A stretch of DNA of 61,653 bases from Sphingobacterium paludis. GTDB taxonomy: Bacteria; Bacteroidota; Bacteroidia; Sphingobacteriales; Sphingobacteriaceae. The notes beneath the pieces are model-generated. The model was not told where the DNA came from and made no database searches. It saw nothing but the letters and a program-made list of their open reading frames with translations. Position numbers and translations under genes: made by a program. This document shows, piece by piece, positions 7,299 to 15,603 of the stretch (position 1 is its first letter; each line of letters begins with the position of its first letter). The DNA lies in NCBI RefSeq assembly GCF_004364125.1, contig NZ_SNZV01000015.1, positions 1-61,653 on the forward strand, read 5' to 3'.

Positions 7299-7997
7299 AT
7301 GCAAACACTAAAACAAATAAAGCCAAATACTGATGCGTTCAAAAAAGTAATTCGTTTGAGAAAATCCTGCCGTGGTTTTTTAGATACACCAGTGCCAGAT
7401 CCGATCATTACTTCCGTATTGGAAGATGCACAATTGGCGCCCTCTAATTGCAACACCCAACCGTGGGAAACACATATTGTTTCCGGAGATAAATTGAAAG
7501 AACTGGCCGAGGCACTATTAAGAGAAAACGAAGCGGAGCGGTTGTCACCTGACTTTACTTTCGATACGAATGAATACCATGGCCGCTACAAGGAGCGTTA
7601 CTTTAACCTGGGTAAGACAATGTATGAGGCATTTGATGTTAAACGTGATGACAAAGAAGGACGAAAAGAAGTTTCAGATCAAAATTATAAATTTTTTAAT
7701 GCGCCGCATATCGCTATACCGTTCATGCCGTCTTTTGGCGACAATGTTCGGGTAGGGGGAGATATAGGAATGTATGGACAAACGTTTCTCTTATCTCTTA
7801 CAGCCCATGGTCTTGCTGGTATCCCGCAGACAGCATTGGGCTTTTTTGCAGGTAATATAAGGGAAATATTGAACGTGCCAGACGAACTTAAAATGTTATT
7901 TGGAATCTCGTTTGGTTATGCCGACCCGAATGCACCGGGCAATTCGTTTAAAATGGAGCGGAACCCTATCTCCCATAATGTCACTTTTCACCAATAA
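7299..7997 (+). CDS. nitroreductase-family flavoprotein
   Basis: The preferred start is the ATG at 7299 (MQTLKQIKPN), giving 232 residues; the frame is open to 7194, but the extra 35 residues are a basic, low-quality extension in the promoter region. The FMN-binding start IRLRKSCRGFLDTPVP, the APSNCNTQPWE loop and the GIPQTALGFF segment mark it as a nitroreductase. Such enzymes reduce nitro-compounds, quinones or enones with NAD(P)H. It is the first gene of the plus-strand redox cassette. Confidence 0.88.
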   Translation: MQTLKQIKPNTDAFKKVIRLRKSCRGFLDTPVPDPIITSVLEDAQLAPSNCNTQPWETHIVSGDKLKELAEALLRENEAERLSPDFTFDTNEYHGRYKERYFNLGKTMYEAFDVKRDDKEGRKEVSDQNYKFFNAPHIAIPFMPSFGDNVRVGGDIGMYGQTFLLSLTAHGLAGIPQTALGFFAGNIREILNVPDELKMLFGISFGYADPNAPGNSFKMERNPISHNVTFHQ

Positions 7998-8016
7998 AAA
8001 TCACTAATAAAAGAAC

Positions 8017-8772
8017 ATGAAAAATATGAAAATAGGAATTATCGGAACGGGTGCGATAGGAAGTATCTTAGCTGAAAAATTTGCTCAGGCAGGACATGGT
8101 GTAAAAGTGACCAATACCAGAGAAATGTCTGAACTGGAAAAAATAGCAGCCAGTTTGGGCGCAACAGCAGCAACTATACAGGAGGTAGTCAAAGACGTAG
8201 ATGCCATCATATTCTCAATGCCCTTCAATGCCTATAAAGATCTGCCAAAGAACTTATTGAAAGAAGTTCCTCAGGACGTGGTAGTGATGGATACTTCAAA
8301 CTATTATCCGTTCAGGGACGGTGAGATTATTGAGCTGGAGCAGCTATCTGAAAGCCAGTATATTTCGAAAATACTTGATCGCCCGATTGTAAAGGTGTTC
8401 AATAATATGCTGGAAGGCACCTTGAAACACAAAGGCAAACCAGCTGGCTCATTAGCTAGAGTTGCAATTTCTATAGCCGGAGATAACCCCGAACATAAGA
8501 AAGTAGTTGCTCAACTGGTTGATGTCACAGGTTTTGATACCGTTGATGGCGGAAGTCTTTCCGAATCCTGGAGACAGCAGCCCGGTACGCCAGCCTACTG
8601 TACGGAATTGAATGAAGCCGAACTGAAACAGGCACTTGCTAACGCCGAAAAAGGAAAAGCCCCGGCAATCCGTGATTTTATAATGGACAACTTAAGAAAA
8701 TTGGATTCCTGGCCTTCGTACGAAGAGATTTTAGCAGGTAACCGTTTACATGAGATGGGGATAAGAGAATAG
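8017..8772 (+). CDS. NADP-binding protein, F420-dependent-reductase-like
   Basis: The 251-residue product opens with a Rossmann motif (IGIIGTGAIGSIL) and continues like the NADPH-dependent F420 oxidoreductase / NAD-binding-2 family, including VVMDTSNYYP and a helical C-terminal part. Bacteroidota do not make F420, so the true reaction is probably another NADPH-linked reduction. It lies 19 bases after the nitroreductase gene and 23 before the ohr-like gene. Confidence 0.8.
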   Translation: MKNMKIGIIGTGAIGSILAEKFAQAGHGVKVTNTREMSELEKIAASLGATAATIQEVVKDVDAIIFSMPFNAYKDLPKNLLKEVPQDVVVMDTSNYYPFRDGEIIELEQLSESQYISKILDRPIVKVFNNMLEGTLKHKGKPAGSLARVAISIAGDNPEHKKVVAQLVDVTGFDTVDGGSLSESWRQQPGTPAYCTELNEAELKQALANAEKGKAPAIRDFIMDNLRKLDSWPSYEEILAGNRLHEMGIRE

Positions 8773-8795
8773 ATTATGTTTAAAAGGAGATAATA

Positions 8796-9218
8796 ATGAA
8801 AGTACTATATACGGCAGAGGCTACTGCTACAGGAGGTAGAAATGGCCAGGTAAAAAGTGATAACGGAGTTTTAGATCTACAGGTCAGAGCACCTAAAGCC
8901 ATGGGGGGTGGAAGCGATGATTACACAAATCCAGAGCAACTATTTGCAGGGGGGTATGCTGCCTGTTTTGATAGCGCACTGAACCACACTATTCGTTTGG
9001 AAAAAGTAAATACTGGTGAAACGTCCGTTACTGCAAAGGTATCAATAGGACCTTTAGAAGGCGGTGCATTTGGCCTGGAAGTAGAACTGGCAGTAAATAT
9101 TCCAGATGTATCCATTGAAGAAGCCAGGTGGCTCACCGAACGCGCACATCAGGTATGTCCCTACTCCAATGCTACCAGAAATAATATTGAGGTAAGACTT
9201 GTTACGACAAACAATTAA
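8796..9218 (+). CDS. ohr: organic hydroperoxide resistance protein (Ohr/OsmC family)
   Basis: A 140-residue OsmC-fold peroxidase. Both redox cysteines are present, in GYAACFDSALNH (peroxidatic) and HQVCPYSNATRNNIEV (resolving), with the Ohr-type start TAEATATGGRNGQVKSDNG. It reduces organic hydroperoxides through lipoylated partners. It is usually controlled by OhrR; here the local regulator is an HxlR protein. A GGAG ribosome site lies just before the ATG. Confidence 0.92.
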   Translation: MKVLYTAEATATGGRNGQVKSDNGVLDLQVRAPKAMGGGSDDYTNPEQLFAGGYAACFDSALNHTIRLEKVNTGETSVTAKVSIGPLEGGAFGLEVELAVNIPDVSIEEARWLTERAHQVCPYSNATRNNIEVRLVTTNN

Positions 9219-9222
9219 AAAG

Positions 9223-10263
9223 ATGGAAAATCAAGGTATTGCTTATTCCATTCTAGAATTGGCACTTTTACCACAGGGCCGTACCATCAAACAAACGCTG
9301 AATGATTCCCTAGCATTGGCCAAAGAAGCGCAAGCGATGGGCTATAAAAGGATCTGGTTTGCCGAACATCACAATTCGGAGCATATAGGCAGTACTTCGC
9401 CGTCACTATTGATCGGATATGCGGCTGAAAACACCGAAACCATCAAGGTAGGCTCGGGTGGCATCATGCTACCCAATCATTCTCCATTGGTTATTGCTGA
9501 ACAGTTTGGTACGCTGGCACATTTGTATCCTGGACGCATCGATCTGGGTCTAGGGAGGGCACCTGGCACAGACATTGCAACTGCCCAGGCTATCCGGTCA
9601 GATTTCATGCAGGCTGCTCATTCTTTCCCTAAAGAAATTGAGAAAATTCAAAATTACTTTTCTCCTGGCAATAGTGGTTCAAAGGTGAGGGCAGCTATCG
9701 CGGAAGGAACTGATGTACCCCTGTATATATTGGGATCTAGCACCGACAGTGCACACTTAGCAGCCCAAAAAGGCTTGCCTTATGCATTTGCAAGCCACTT
9801 TGCCTCTACGCATTTACTTGACGCCCTGCAAATCTACCGCGAAGAATTCCAACCATCTGCAGTTTTAGAAAGCCCTTACACGATAGCGGGGATCAATGTA
9901 TTTGTTGCAGATACAGATGAGCAAGCCGAACGTTTATTTACCACATTGATCAGGATGTTCTTTGGGGTACTTACCGGAACCACAACTGCACTACATCCTC
10001 CAACTGTCATGACAGAGGAATTGAGAGCTATGCTGCAACACCCGGCAGTATATCAAATGCTGAAATATTCCTTCGTAGGTAGCAAGTCAACTGTAAAAGA
10101 ACACGTGCAGGCATTTCTGAACGAGACTAAAGTTGACGAACTGATTGTTGTAAGCCCTGCACACAGCCAGAAAGACCGGATAAAGTCGATTAAACTTTTT
10201 TCGGAGATTATGGGCGATATCAATTCGGAAGCTTCCCGTGCTGACCAAAAAATTCCAAAATGA
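9223..10263 (+). CDS. LLM-class flavin-dependent oxidoreductase
   Basis: The start is placed at the ATG at 9223 (MENQGIAYSILEL), four bases after the ohr stop; an upstream TTG would overlap ohr. The 346-residue protein has the bacterial-luciferase-like TIM-barrel pattern: IWFAEHHNSEH, GSGGIMLPNHSPL, EQFGTLAHLYPGRIDLGLGRAPGTD. This is the MsnO8/alkanal-monooxygenase-like group with unknown natural substrate. Its last bases overlap the next gene as ATGA, so the two are translationally coupled. Confidence 0.88.
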   Translation: MENQGIAYSILELALLPQGRTIKQTLNDSLALAKEAQAMGYKRIWFAEHHNSEHIGSTSPSLLIGYAAENTETIKVGSGGIMLPNHSPLVIAEQFGTLAHLYPGRIDLGLGRAPGTDIATAQAIRSDFMQAAHSFPKEIEKIQNYFSPGNSGSKVRAAIAEGTDVPLYILGSSTDSAHLAAQKGLPYAFASHFASTHLLDALQIYREEFQPSAVLESPYTIAGINVFVADTDEQAERLFTTLIRMFFGVLTGTTTALHPPTVMTEELRAMLQHPAVYQMLKYSFVGSKSTVKEHVQAFLNETKVDELIVVSPAHSQKDRIKSIKLFSEIMGDINSEASRADQKIPK

Positions 10264-11387
10264 GTGAAAGGAAAAAATTAAAGCTAGCTGCAAATATTGA
10301 TGGCCTCGGCTGGAACTTTGTGGGGTGGCAGCATCCGGATATGCCCGCGGACGCCAGTGAAAATATAGATTATTATGTGCAGCAGGCGCAACTCGCCGAG
10401 GCTGGAAAGTTCGATACGCTTTTCCTGGTCGATGTTAGCCATGTGGGGCCGGGCAATATCCCGCATTACCTCAGCATGTTCGAAGGGTCGACCATCATGT
10501 CGGCCATTAGCATGAAAACGGAGAAGATTGGTTTGTCAGCCACCATTGCTACTTCCTATACGGATCCCTACAACGTGGCCAGACAGGTTCTGTCTCTCGA
10601 TAAGATTAGTAGAGGGCGGGCCTCGGTGAACGCAGTGACCTCCAATCCCGGCGGCATGGTCAATTTCAGTCGCGGTCATTTAACCAAGGCTGATCAATAC
10701 CCGATGAACAAGGAATTCATGGAGATCCTGATTGGGCTCTGGGATACTTATGAGGATGATGCGTTCATCCGCGACAAGGAACGTGGTATTTACCTGAACC
10801 CTGGTAAAATGCATACGCTCAATTACCGGGGAAAATATTTTTCGGTCGATGGACCTTTAAACCTGAGCCGTTCGGTGCAGGGCAGGCCTGTACTTTATAC
10901 CGCTGGCAGTTCGGCCACCTTTATGGATCATGCGTCAAGCTATACCGACGGAGCATTTATACATGGTCAGACAATGGAGGCCACCATGCAAGTAGCAAAT
11001 GGCATCAGGGCACGGTTAACCGTAAAAGGACGTCGCCCGGAGGACTTTATTGTGATCACCAGCCAAAATCCAATCGTAGGCCATACCGATGAAGAAGCGG
11101 TGGCTAAATACAAGCAATTGCTAGCATTTAATCCCAGGAACAGCATACCTGTACCGCTCTTCTTTGGTTCGGCAGAGCGGGTCGCCGCCCAGGTGCAGTT
11201 ATGGTATGAATCCGGTGCGATGGATATGCTGATGGTCAGGCAGGACCACCCCCACGGATTGAGAGATTTTATCGAACTGGTGGTTCCGATCCTACAGGAG
11301 CACGGTGTTTTTAAGGTTGATTATGAAGGCGATACCTTAAGAGAACATCTGGAGATTCCGAAGCCAGCATTTAGAAAAATCGGATAA
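10260..11387 (+). CDS. NtaA/SnaA/DszA-type flavin-dependent monooxygenase
   Basis: A 375-residue luciferase-like protein of the nitrilotriacetate monooxygenase A branch: WQHPDMPADA near the start, TDPYNVARQVLSLDKISRGR, NAVTSNPG, and late QVQLWYESGAMD. These enzymes use reduced flavin from a partner reductase, for which the upstream nitroreductase is a candidate. Members are often about 430-450 residues, so this is a short form. The gene is visibly GC-richer than its neighbours, suggesting separate acquisition. It overlaps the preceding stop by 4 bases. Confidence 0.88.
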   Translation: MSERKKLKLAANIDGLGWNFVGWQHPDMPADASENIDYYVQQAQLAEAGKFDTLFLVDVSHVGPGNIPHYLSMFEGSTIMSAISMKTEKIGLSATIATSYTDPYNVARQVLSLDKISRGRASVNAVTSNPGGMVNFSRGHLTKADQYPMNKEFMEILIGLWDTYEDDAFIRDKERGIYLNPGKMHTLNYRGKYFSVDGPLNLSRSVQGRPVLYTAGSSATFMDHASSYTDGAFIHGQTMEATMQVANGIRARLTVKGRRPEDFIVITSQNPIVGHTDEEAVAKYKQLLAFNPRNSIPVPLFFGSAERVAAQVQLWYESGAMDMLMVRQDHPHGLRDFIELVVPILQEHGVFKVDYEGDTLREHLEIPKPAFRKIG

Positions 11388-11428
11388 GGATCATTGGACA
11401 TTAACATTTAAAACAAAAACGACCTCAA

Positions 11429-12334
11429 ATGGAAAATAAGCAAAATCACACAGTACTGATCTTAGGTGCCAGTGGAACAATCGGGAGTCAACTGGTTAAA
11501 GACCTAGAAGATAAACCTGTTAATATTCGGATCACTTCTCGTAAGCAGAACGAGGTAGAGCGAATTGTAGCCGAAGGAAAAGACTGCAAGTTTCTTGACC
11601 TTGATGATCCGAAAACGTTTGCTTTTGCTCTTGCCGGTGTTGATAGCGTATTTCTTTTAACGGGATACACGGTTGGCATGCTCACGCAGAGTAAAACATT
11701 AGTGGATGCAGCGAAAAAAGCAGGTGTTAGTCATATTGTACATGTGGGCGTCTTCGCTGAATGGGATACAACTGATGCTCACTTTGCCTGGCATCAGATG
11801 ATCGAAAAATACATTGAGGCAAGCGGTATGGCATGGACACACCTCCATCCCAATATGTTCATGGAAGCCCTTACGGGTGCTTACCTACCAAAAAACTTTA
11901 CCTATACCACTTACTGGGAAGATCGCAGGGTTGGTTATATTGCGGCTAGTGATATTGCTGCCGTTGCCGCAAAAGTTCTTGTGGATGGCCCGAGGCTACA
12001 CGCCAGCAAGGATTATTGGTTAAGTGTCGAAAGCCATAATGGAAAAGAAATTGCACAGCTGATGAGCGAGGTGACCGGACTTGAAATCAAGTGCGAAGAA
12101 AAAGGACTTGAAGAGTTTAAAGAACTGATTGAAACATGGATAGCTAACGGTGCTGACCATTGGTACGCAAGCGCAAATATCGAATTTGTTAGACAAATGC
12201 TTGATGGAAGAATGTCGTATATGTCCATGGTTCAAAATGATATTCCGTATATCTTGGGGAGACCTGCGAAAACAGTTAAAGATTATTTACTCGAAAATAA
12301 AGACTTGCTGATAGCCTCGGCGAATCAAAAATAG
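11429..12334 (+). CDS. NmrA-like NAD(P)-binding protein
   Basis: A 301-residue atypical SDR of the NmrA/NAD(P)H-binding group. The cofactor loop is LILGASGTIGSQL, followed by TSRKQNEVERI and HVGVFAEW. Relatives are quinone reductases or redox-sensing regulators. It is the last gene of the redox cassette, 41 bases after the monooxygenase gene, and is followed by about 800 bases without a convincing gene. Confidence 0.87.
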   Translation: MENKQNHTVLILGASGTIGSQLVKDLEDKPVNIRITSRKQNEVERIVAEGKDCKFLDLDDPKTFAFALAGVDSVFLLTGYTVGMLTQSKTLVDAAKKAGVSHIVHVGVFAEWDTTDAHFAWHQMIEKYIEASGMAWTHLHPNMFMEALTGAYLPKNFTYTTYWEDRRVGYIAASDIAAVAAKVLVDGPRLHASKDYWLSVESHNGKEIAQLMSEVTGLEIKCEEKGLEEFKELIETWIANGADHWYASANIEFVRQMLDGRMSYMSMVQNDIPYILGRPAKTVKDYLLENKDLLIASANQK

Positions 12335-12591
12335 TGATTCTACATTTGCTCATAGATCAAGCATTTCGGCTGTGAGCAAAAATTTTGAAAGTATCGGAGA
12401 TGAACCAGCACGAGATAAATGTTTCTGCGATTTAACTGATATTTGCTTTTGCTAGTGTGTATTAAATTCTTCCGAAACAAGATCATATCCGAAAGTTGTT
12501 ATCTAAAGTATTTAATCAAAAATTATCGACAACAAATATTATCCAAAAAAATCCATCATCCATTTTAGAAAAAATTCCCGACATGTTATTG

Positions 12592-12605
12592 TCTCACAAA
12601 ACGAA
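12592..12605 (+). repeat. dispersed 14-mer TCTCACAAAACGAA, copy F
   Basis: Exact copy, preceded by TTG and followed by GGATT, 257 bases beyond the redox cassette. Copy E lies at the other end of that cassette. Confidence 0.9.
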
Positions 12606-12726
12606 GGATTACGACAAAACCAAAAGATTCGAAAAGTAATAAATCTTTAAAATCTACGTGTTAGTGCTACCAAAATTCTACAGACATAAAGTTGTTAGAT
12701 TACTTCAACATACATAAAGTGATCTG

Positions 12727-12740
12727 TCTCACAAAACGAA
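12727..12740 (+). repeat. dispersed 14-mer TCTCACAAAACGAA, copy G
   Basis: Exact copy, preceded by CTG. It is the last exact copy in the window; beyond this point only degenerate versions are seen. Confidence 0.9.
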
Positions 12741-13135
12741 GCTTATGAGCAATCTGTCTATCTCGCAAATAATGGTGCAAGTGATTAGGTATCAATCATT
12801 ATAGTCCTCAAGCATCTGATAAAAATCTTTTGCATGATTAATAGTTTTCCAAAAAAATATGAGAAAATTTCGAGCTGTTTAGCTATAAGCCAAAGATCAA
12901 CGGTGTGTGGTAGTTTACCATACTTTACCATGTACCTGTTGAAGAAATTAGTTCGTGCCTTACCAAGTATCACCATTTGACCTAGTGGATTATTGCTGCC
13001 GCTCATAGTAAAACATTCATAAATATGGTCTAAACGAAGGTACTGAAATATTTCATGTAATAACCGCCAGCGTTACTTATGTTCATCAATAGTTTTTCGT
13101 CTCCAAGTCGAACAGATGCAGAAATATCACTCTTA

Positions 13136-14659
13136 TTAGAGTGTTGAGATATTTAAGGGTAAAGTAAATGAAAATGTTGTGCCCGCTCCGAGAGAACTTT
13201 CAACCCAAATCTTTCCACCGTGCCTTTCAATGATTTCTTTACAGATGTAAAGTCCTATCCCAAATCCAGAGACATTCTCGGTAGCCTTTGACTCAACTCG
13301 ATAAAATCTATCGAACACTTGAGTTATCGCTTCTTCACTCAAACCTATCCCTTGGTCTATAACATGTACAATTAATTCCAAGTCTTTTACTTCGGCTTCT
13401 ATATGAACGTCACTACCTAGTGGAGAATATTTTACAGCATTACTTAACAAATTATTTATAACTTGCTGTATCTTATAGCGGTCAGCATTTATCGCAACAT
13501 TTGGCAAATTGCCAATATGAATGTGGTGTGAATTTACTGTTGCATTAAATTCTTCAACAACCTCAATAATAAGCATTCTGAAATCGAATGTTTCTACATG
13601 CATATCTAATTTACCGGACTCTAACCTTGATACATTAAGAAACCCCGCTATCAGCTTTGACATTCGGTTCATCTGAACATACGATTTAGCAAGTAATTCT
13701 TGAACTGACTTATCGGTTTTATCCTGTAGCCTACGTTGTATAATCTGAATATATGCTTGTAATACAGTAAGCGGAGTTTTAAGCTCGTGACTGACCATCG
13801 TGATAAAATCATTTTTACGCTGCTCGTCATTCTTCTCTTCCGTAATATCCATCACCAGCCCAAATAATTTTATAGGATCTCCGTTTGGATTAAGATGAAC
13901 ATTTGCTTTTACTCTAATCCACCTGGTCTCTTTTGAAATTAGATGAGTAATGGAATATGTACTATCAACAGACTTTCCCTTAGAAATAGCATCTGAGAAT
14001 GCGTTGTTAACTATTTCGTGATATTCCTTATTTACTGCTTGAAGAAGTGTTTCCCAGGTTACTTCTATGTTTTCCGGAATACCAAAAAATGATCGCCCTC
14101 TATTACTTAATGTAACTTCCCCATTTATAAAGTTGATTCCACACTGCCCCATATTACCGGCCTCAAATGCTGATTGCAAATTCTCCTGACTTTCTATGAG
14201 TTCTATGTTGAGTTTAGTCAAAAGGGCATTTGATAAAGCAAGCTCTTTTATCGGTTCGTATACATCTTTAGAAAAGTTGGAAGGATCATTACAATCTGGT
14301 AATAGTGCTATAGACACCTTAATCCATTTTGCTCCTTCCATCTCTGGAGGTAGAAAAGAATACTGAACATGAACGCGAGTATATAAGTCATTATTGATAT
14401 TCGAGCGTACATTAACTATTCTGTTTACAATGGAATGATGTATCACAACTTCATCGATCAATTCTCCGGTCAATTGCCAAAAGGATCCGAGAACCTCTCT
14501 ACAATCTTGTGTAACAATTGAGCCCACTTGCTTATTTAAAAGAGTGGCAAATTTTTGATTTGAAAATAATACTAGTAAGCTATCAGCATCAACTACTGTT
14601 ATAGCTTCGAAGTCCTTTTCAAATTGTGTAAAGGAGTTGTGTGCGGCAGGATTTTGCAT
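13136..14659 (-). CDS. PAS-domain sensor histidine kinase
   Basis: A 507-residue cytoplasmic kinase with no membrane segment. An N-terminal PAS-like region (about 15-120) is followed by a second PAS/PAC (about 160-275, ending LVMDITEEK), HisKA with the phosphoacceptor H291 (MVSHELKTPL), and HATPase_c with the N-box NNLLSNAVKYS, DQGIG and GFGIGLYI. It would sense an internal signal such as redox or a bound small molecule. No response regulator is adjacent, so the partner is unknown. Confidence 0.92.
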   Translation of the reverse strand: MQNPAAHNSFTQFEKDFEAITVVDADSLLVLFSNQKFATLLNKQVGSIVTQDCREVLGSFWQLTGELIDEVVIHHSIVNRIVNVRSNINNDLYTRVHVQYSFLPPEMEGAKWIKVSIALLPDCNDPSNFSKDVYEPIKELALSNALLTKLNIELIESQENLQSAFEAGNMGQCGINFINGEVTLSNRGRSFFGIPENIEVTWETLLQAVNKEYHEIVNNAFSDAISKGKSVDSTYSITHLISKETRWIRVKANVHLNPNGDPIKLFGLVMDITEEKNDEQRKNDFITMVSHELKTPLTVLQAYIQIIQRRLQDKTDKSVQELLAKSYVQMNRMSKLIAGFLNVSRLESGKLDMHVETFDFRMLIIEVVEEFNATVNSHHIHIGNLPNVAINADRYKIQQVINNLLSNAVKYSPLGSDVHIEAEVKDLELIVHVIDQGIGLSEEAITQVFDRFYRVESKATENVSGFGIGLYICKEIIERHGGKIWVESSLGAGTTFSFTLPLNISTL

Positions 14660-14869
14660 ATATTCTGTTAACGGGTAAATGTAAACATTATCCTATGATA
14701 GAACTTGGAAAACACTAAATTTTTAATAAAATTTTGATAGAGGACTAAAATTTTAAATTTCGTATTTAACCGATATTGACGTCGTTAGTTTGATTCCAGC
14801 TATGACCGAGGTTGGATGTTTGAGATGCGCGATAATTGAATCGTGCAAAAAGCATATGAAACGAAAAAA

Positions 14870-14891
14870 GCCTCAAAATTACTTTTGAGGC
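14870..14891 (-). terminator. rho-independent terminator
   Basis: GCCTCAAAA (14870-14878) pairs perfectly with TTTTGAGGC (14883-14891) around a TTAC loop. On the minus strand it is followed by a T-run, so it ends the small membrane-protein gene at 14911. Confidence 0.85.
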
Positions 14892-14910
14892 ATCAAGACC
14901 AATGTTTAAA

Positions 14911-15141
14911 TTAATCGTGACCTTCGGTCTTTACGATCTTATTGTAAATGCCTAAAAGTAAAAAGGGTGCAGCCCACTGACCGACAAACAAAGCATTTTT
15001 ATCTTTTCCTAGACATTTTAATGTAAGGGATACGCCCATTGCTGCAACAGCTGCTCCCAGGAACACCACAGATGGTATTTTTGAAGTTTGTTCTTCGATA
15101 GCCTTTGTTGTAGTTCCTTCATTTGGTGAATTAAGTGCCAT
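14911..15141 (-). CDS. small two-helix membrane protein, unknown function
   Basis: A 76-residue protein with a polar N-terminus, then two hydrophobic segments (about 25-42 and 52-66) joined by a lysine-rich loop. It has its own clean terminator, which argues for a real gene. Family not recognised. It sits alone between the PAS kinase and the broken glgX. Confidence 0.65.
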   Translation of the reverse strand: MALNSPNEGTTTKAIEEQTSKIPSVVFLGAAVAAMGVSLTLKCLGKDKNALFVGQWAAPFLLLGIYNKIVKTEGHD

Positions 15142-15603
15142 AATATTCTATTTTTTTGTGATTTTAGTATAATAACAAACTAATTCCTAATTAGTTCTTT
15201 AGCGGAGGTAATCTGTAAACTAAAGACTTCGTAACAAAAGAGCGATTCTCCAAGATCTATCAACCAGCTAGTTATTGATTCATCTCAAAATTTAGCGTAT
15301 GACATTCCTTTAACCAAATCACAAGTATGATTAATTGATGTAGAAGCGCATCAATATATAGGTGTATATACATATGTACACTATAGTGTGTTTAATTTTT
15401 AATACAATCAAATTCCTGCATTAAAATAAGTGGTAATTAATATACTTTTCTCTTACTTGGCCGCTAAGGTGAAAGGATATATATTCACTCATTTGCTCAT
15501 AGTATAAATAACTATATGGAACATCATTGTACGCATTTGCATTCATTCCATAACCATGTTGAATCAATTGGTGTTTGATAATCATATTTGATCTTATCGA
15601 CTC
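15142..15603. other. intergenic region, no gene seen
   Basis: About 460 AT-rich bases upstream of the glgX remnant. The only structure I see is an imperfect 20-bp palindrome at 15362-15381 (GTGTATATACATATGTACAC), a possible regulator site. Confidence 0.5.

Larger units (their letters stand above)
12335..13135. other. gene-poor stretch with two motif copies
   Basis: About 800 AT-rich bases between the redox cassette and the PAS kinase. The only clear signals are the two 14-mer copies F and G, 135 bases apart with nothing recognisable between them. A 73-codon minus-strand frame at 12785-13006 has no recognisable domain and is probably not a gene. Confidence 0.6.

Noticed and set aside
91..12740. 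CRISPR array from the repeated 14-mer
   Set aside because: Spacing runs from about 135 to 5900 bases with whole genes between copies; the repeats are too short and irregular for CRISPR.
12785..13006. 73-residue minus-strand protein
   Set aside because: No recognisable domain and compositionally like random AT-rich translation.
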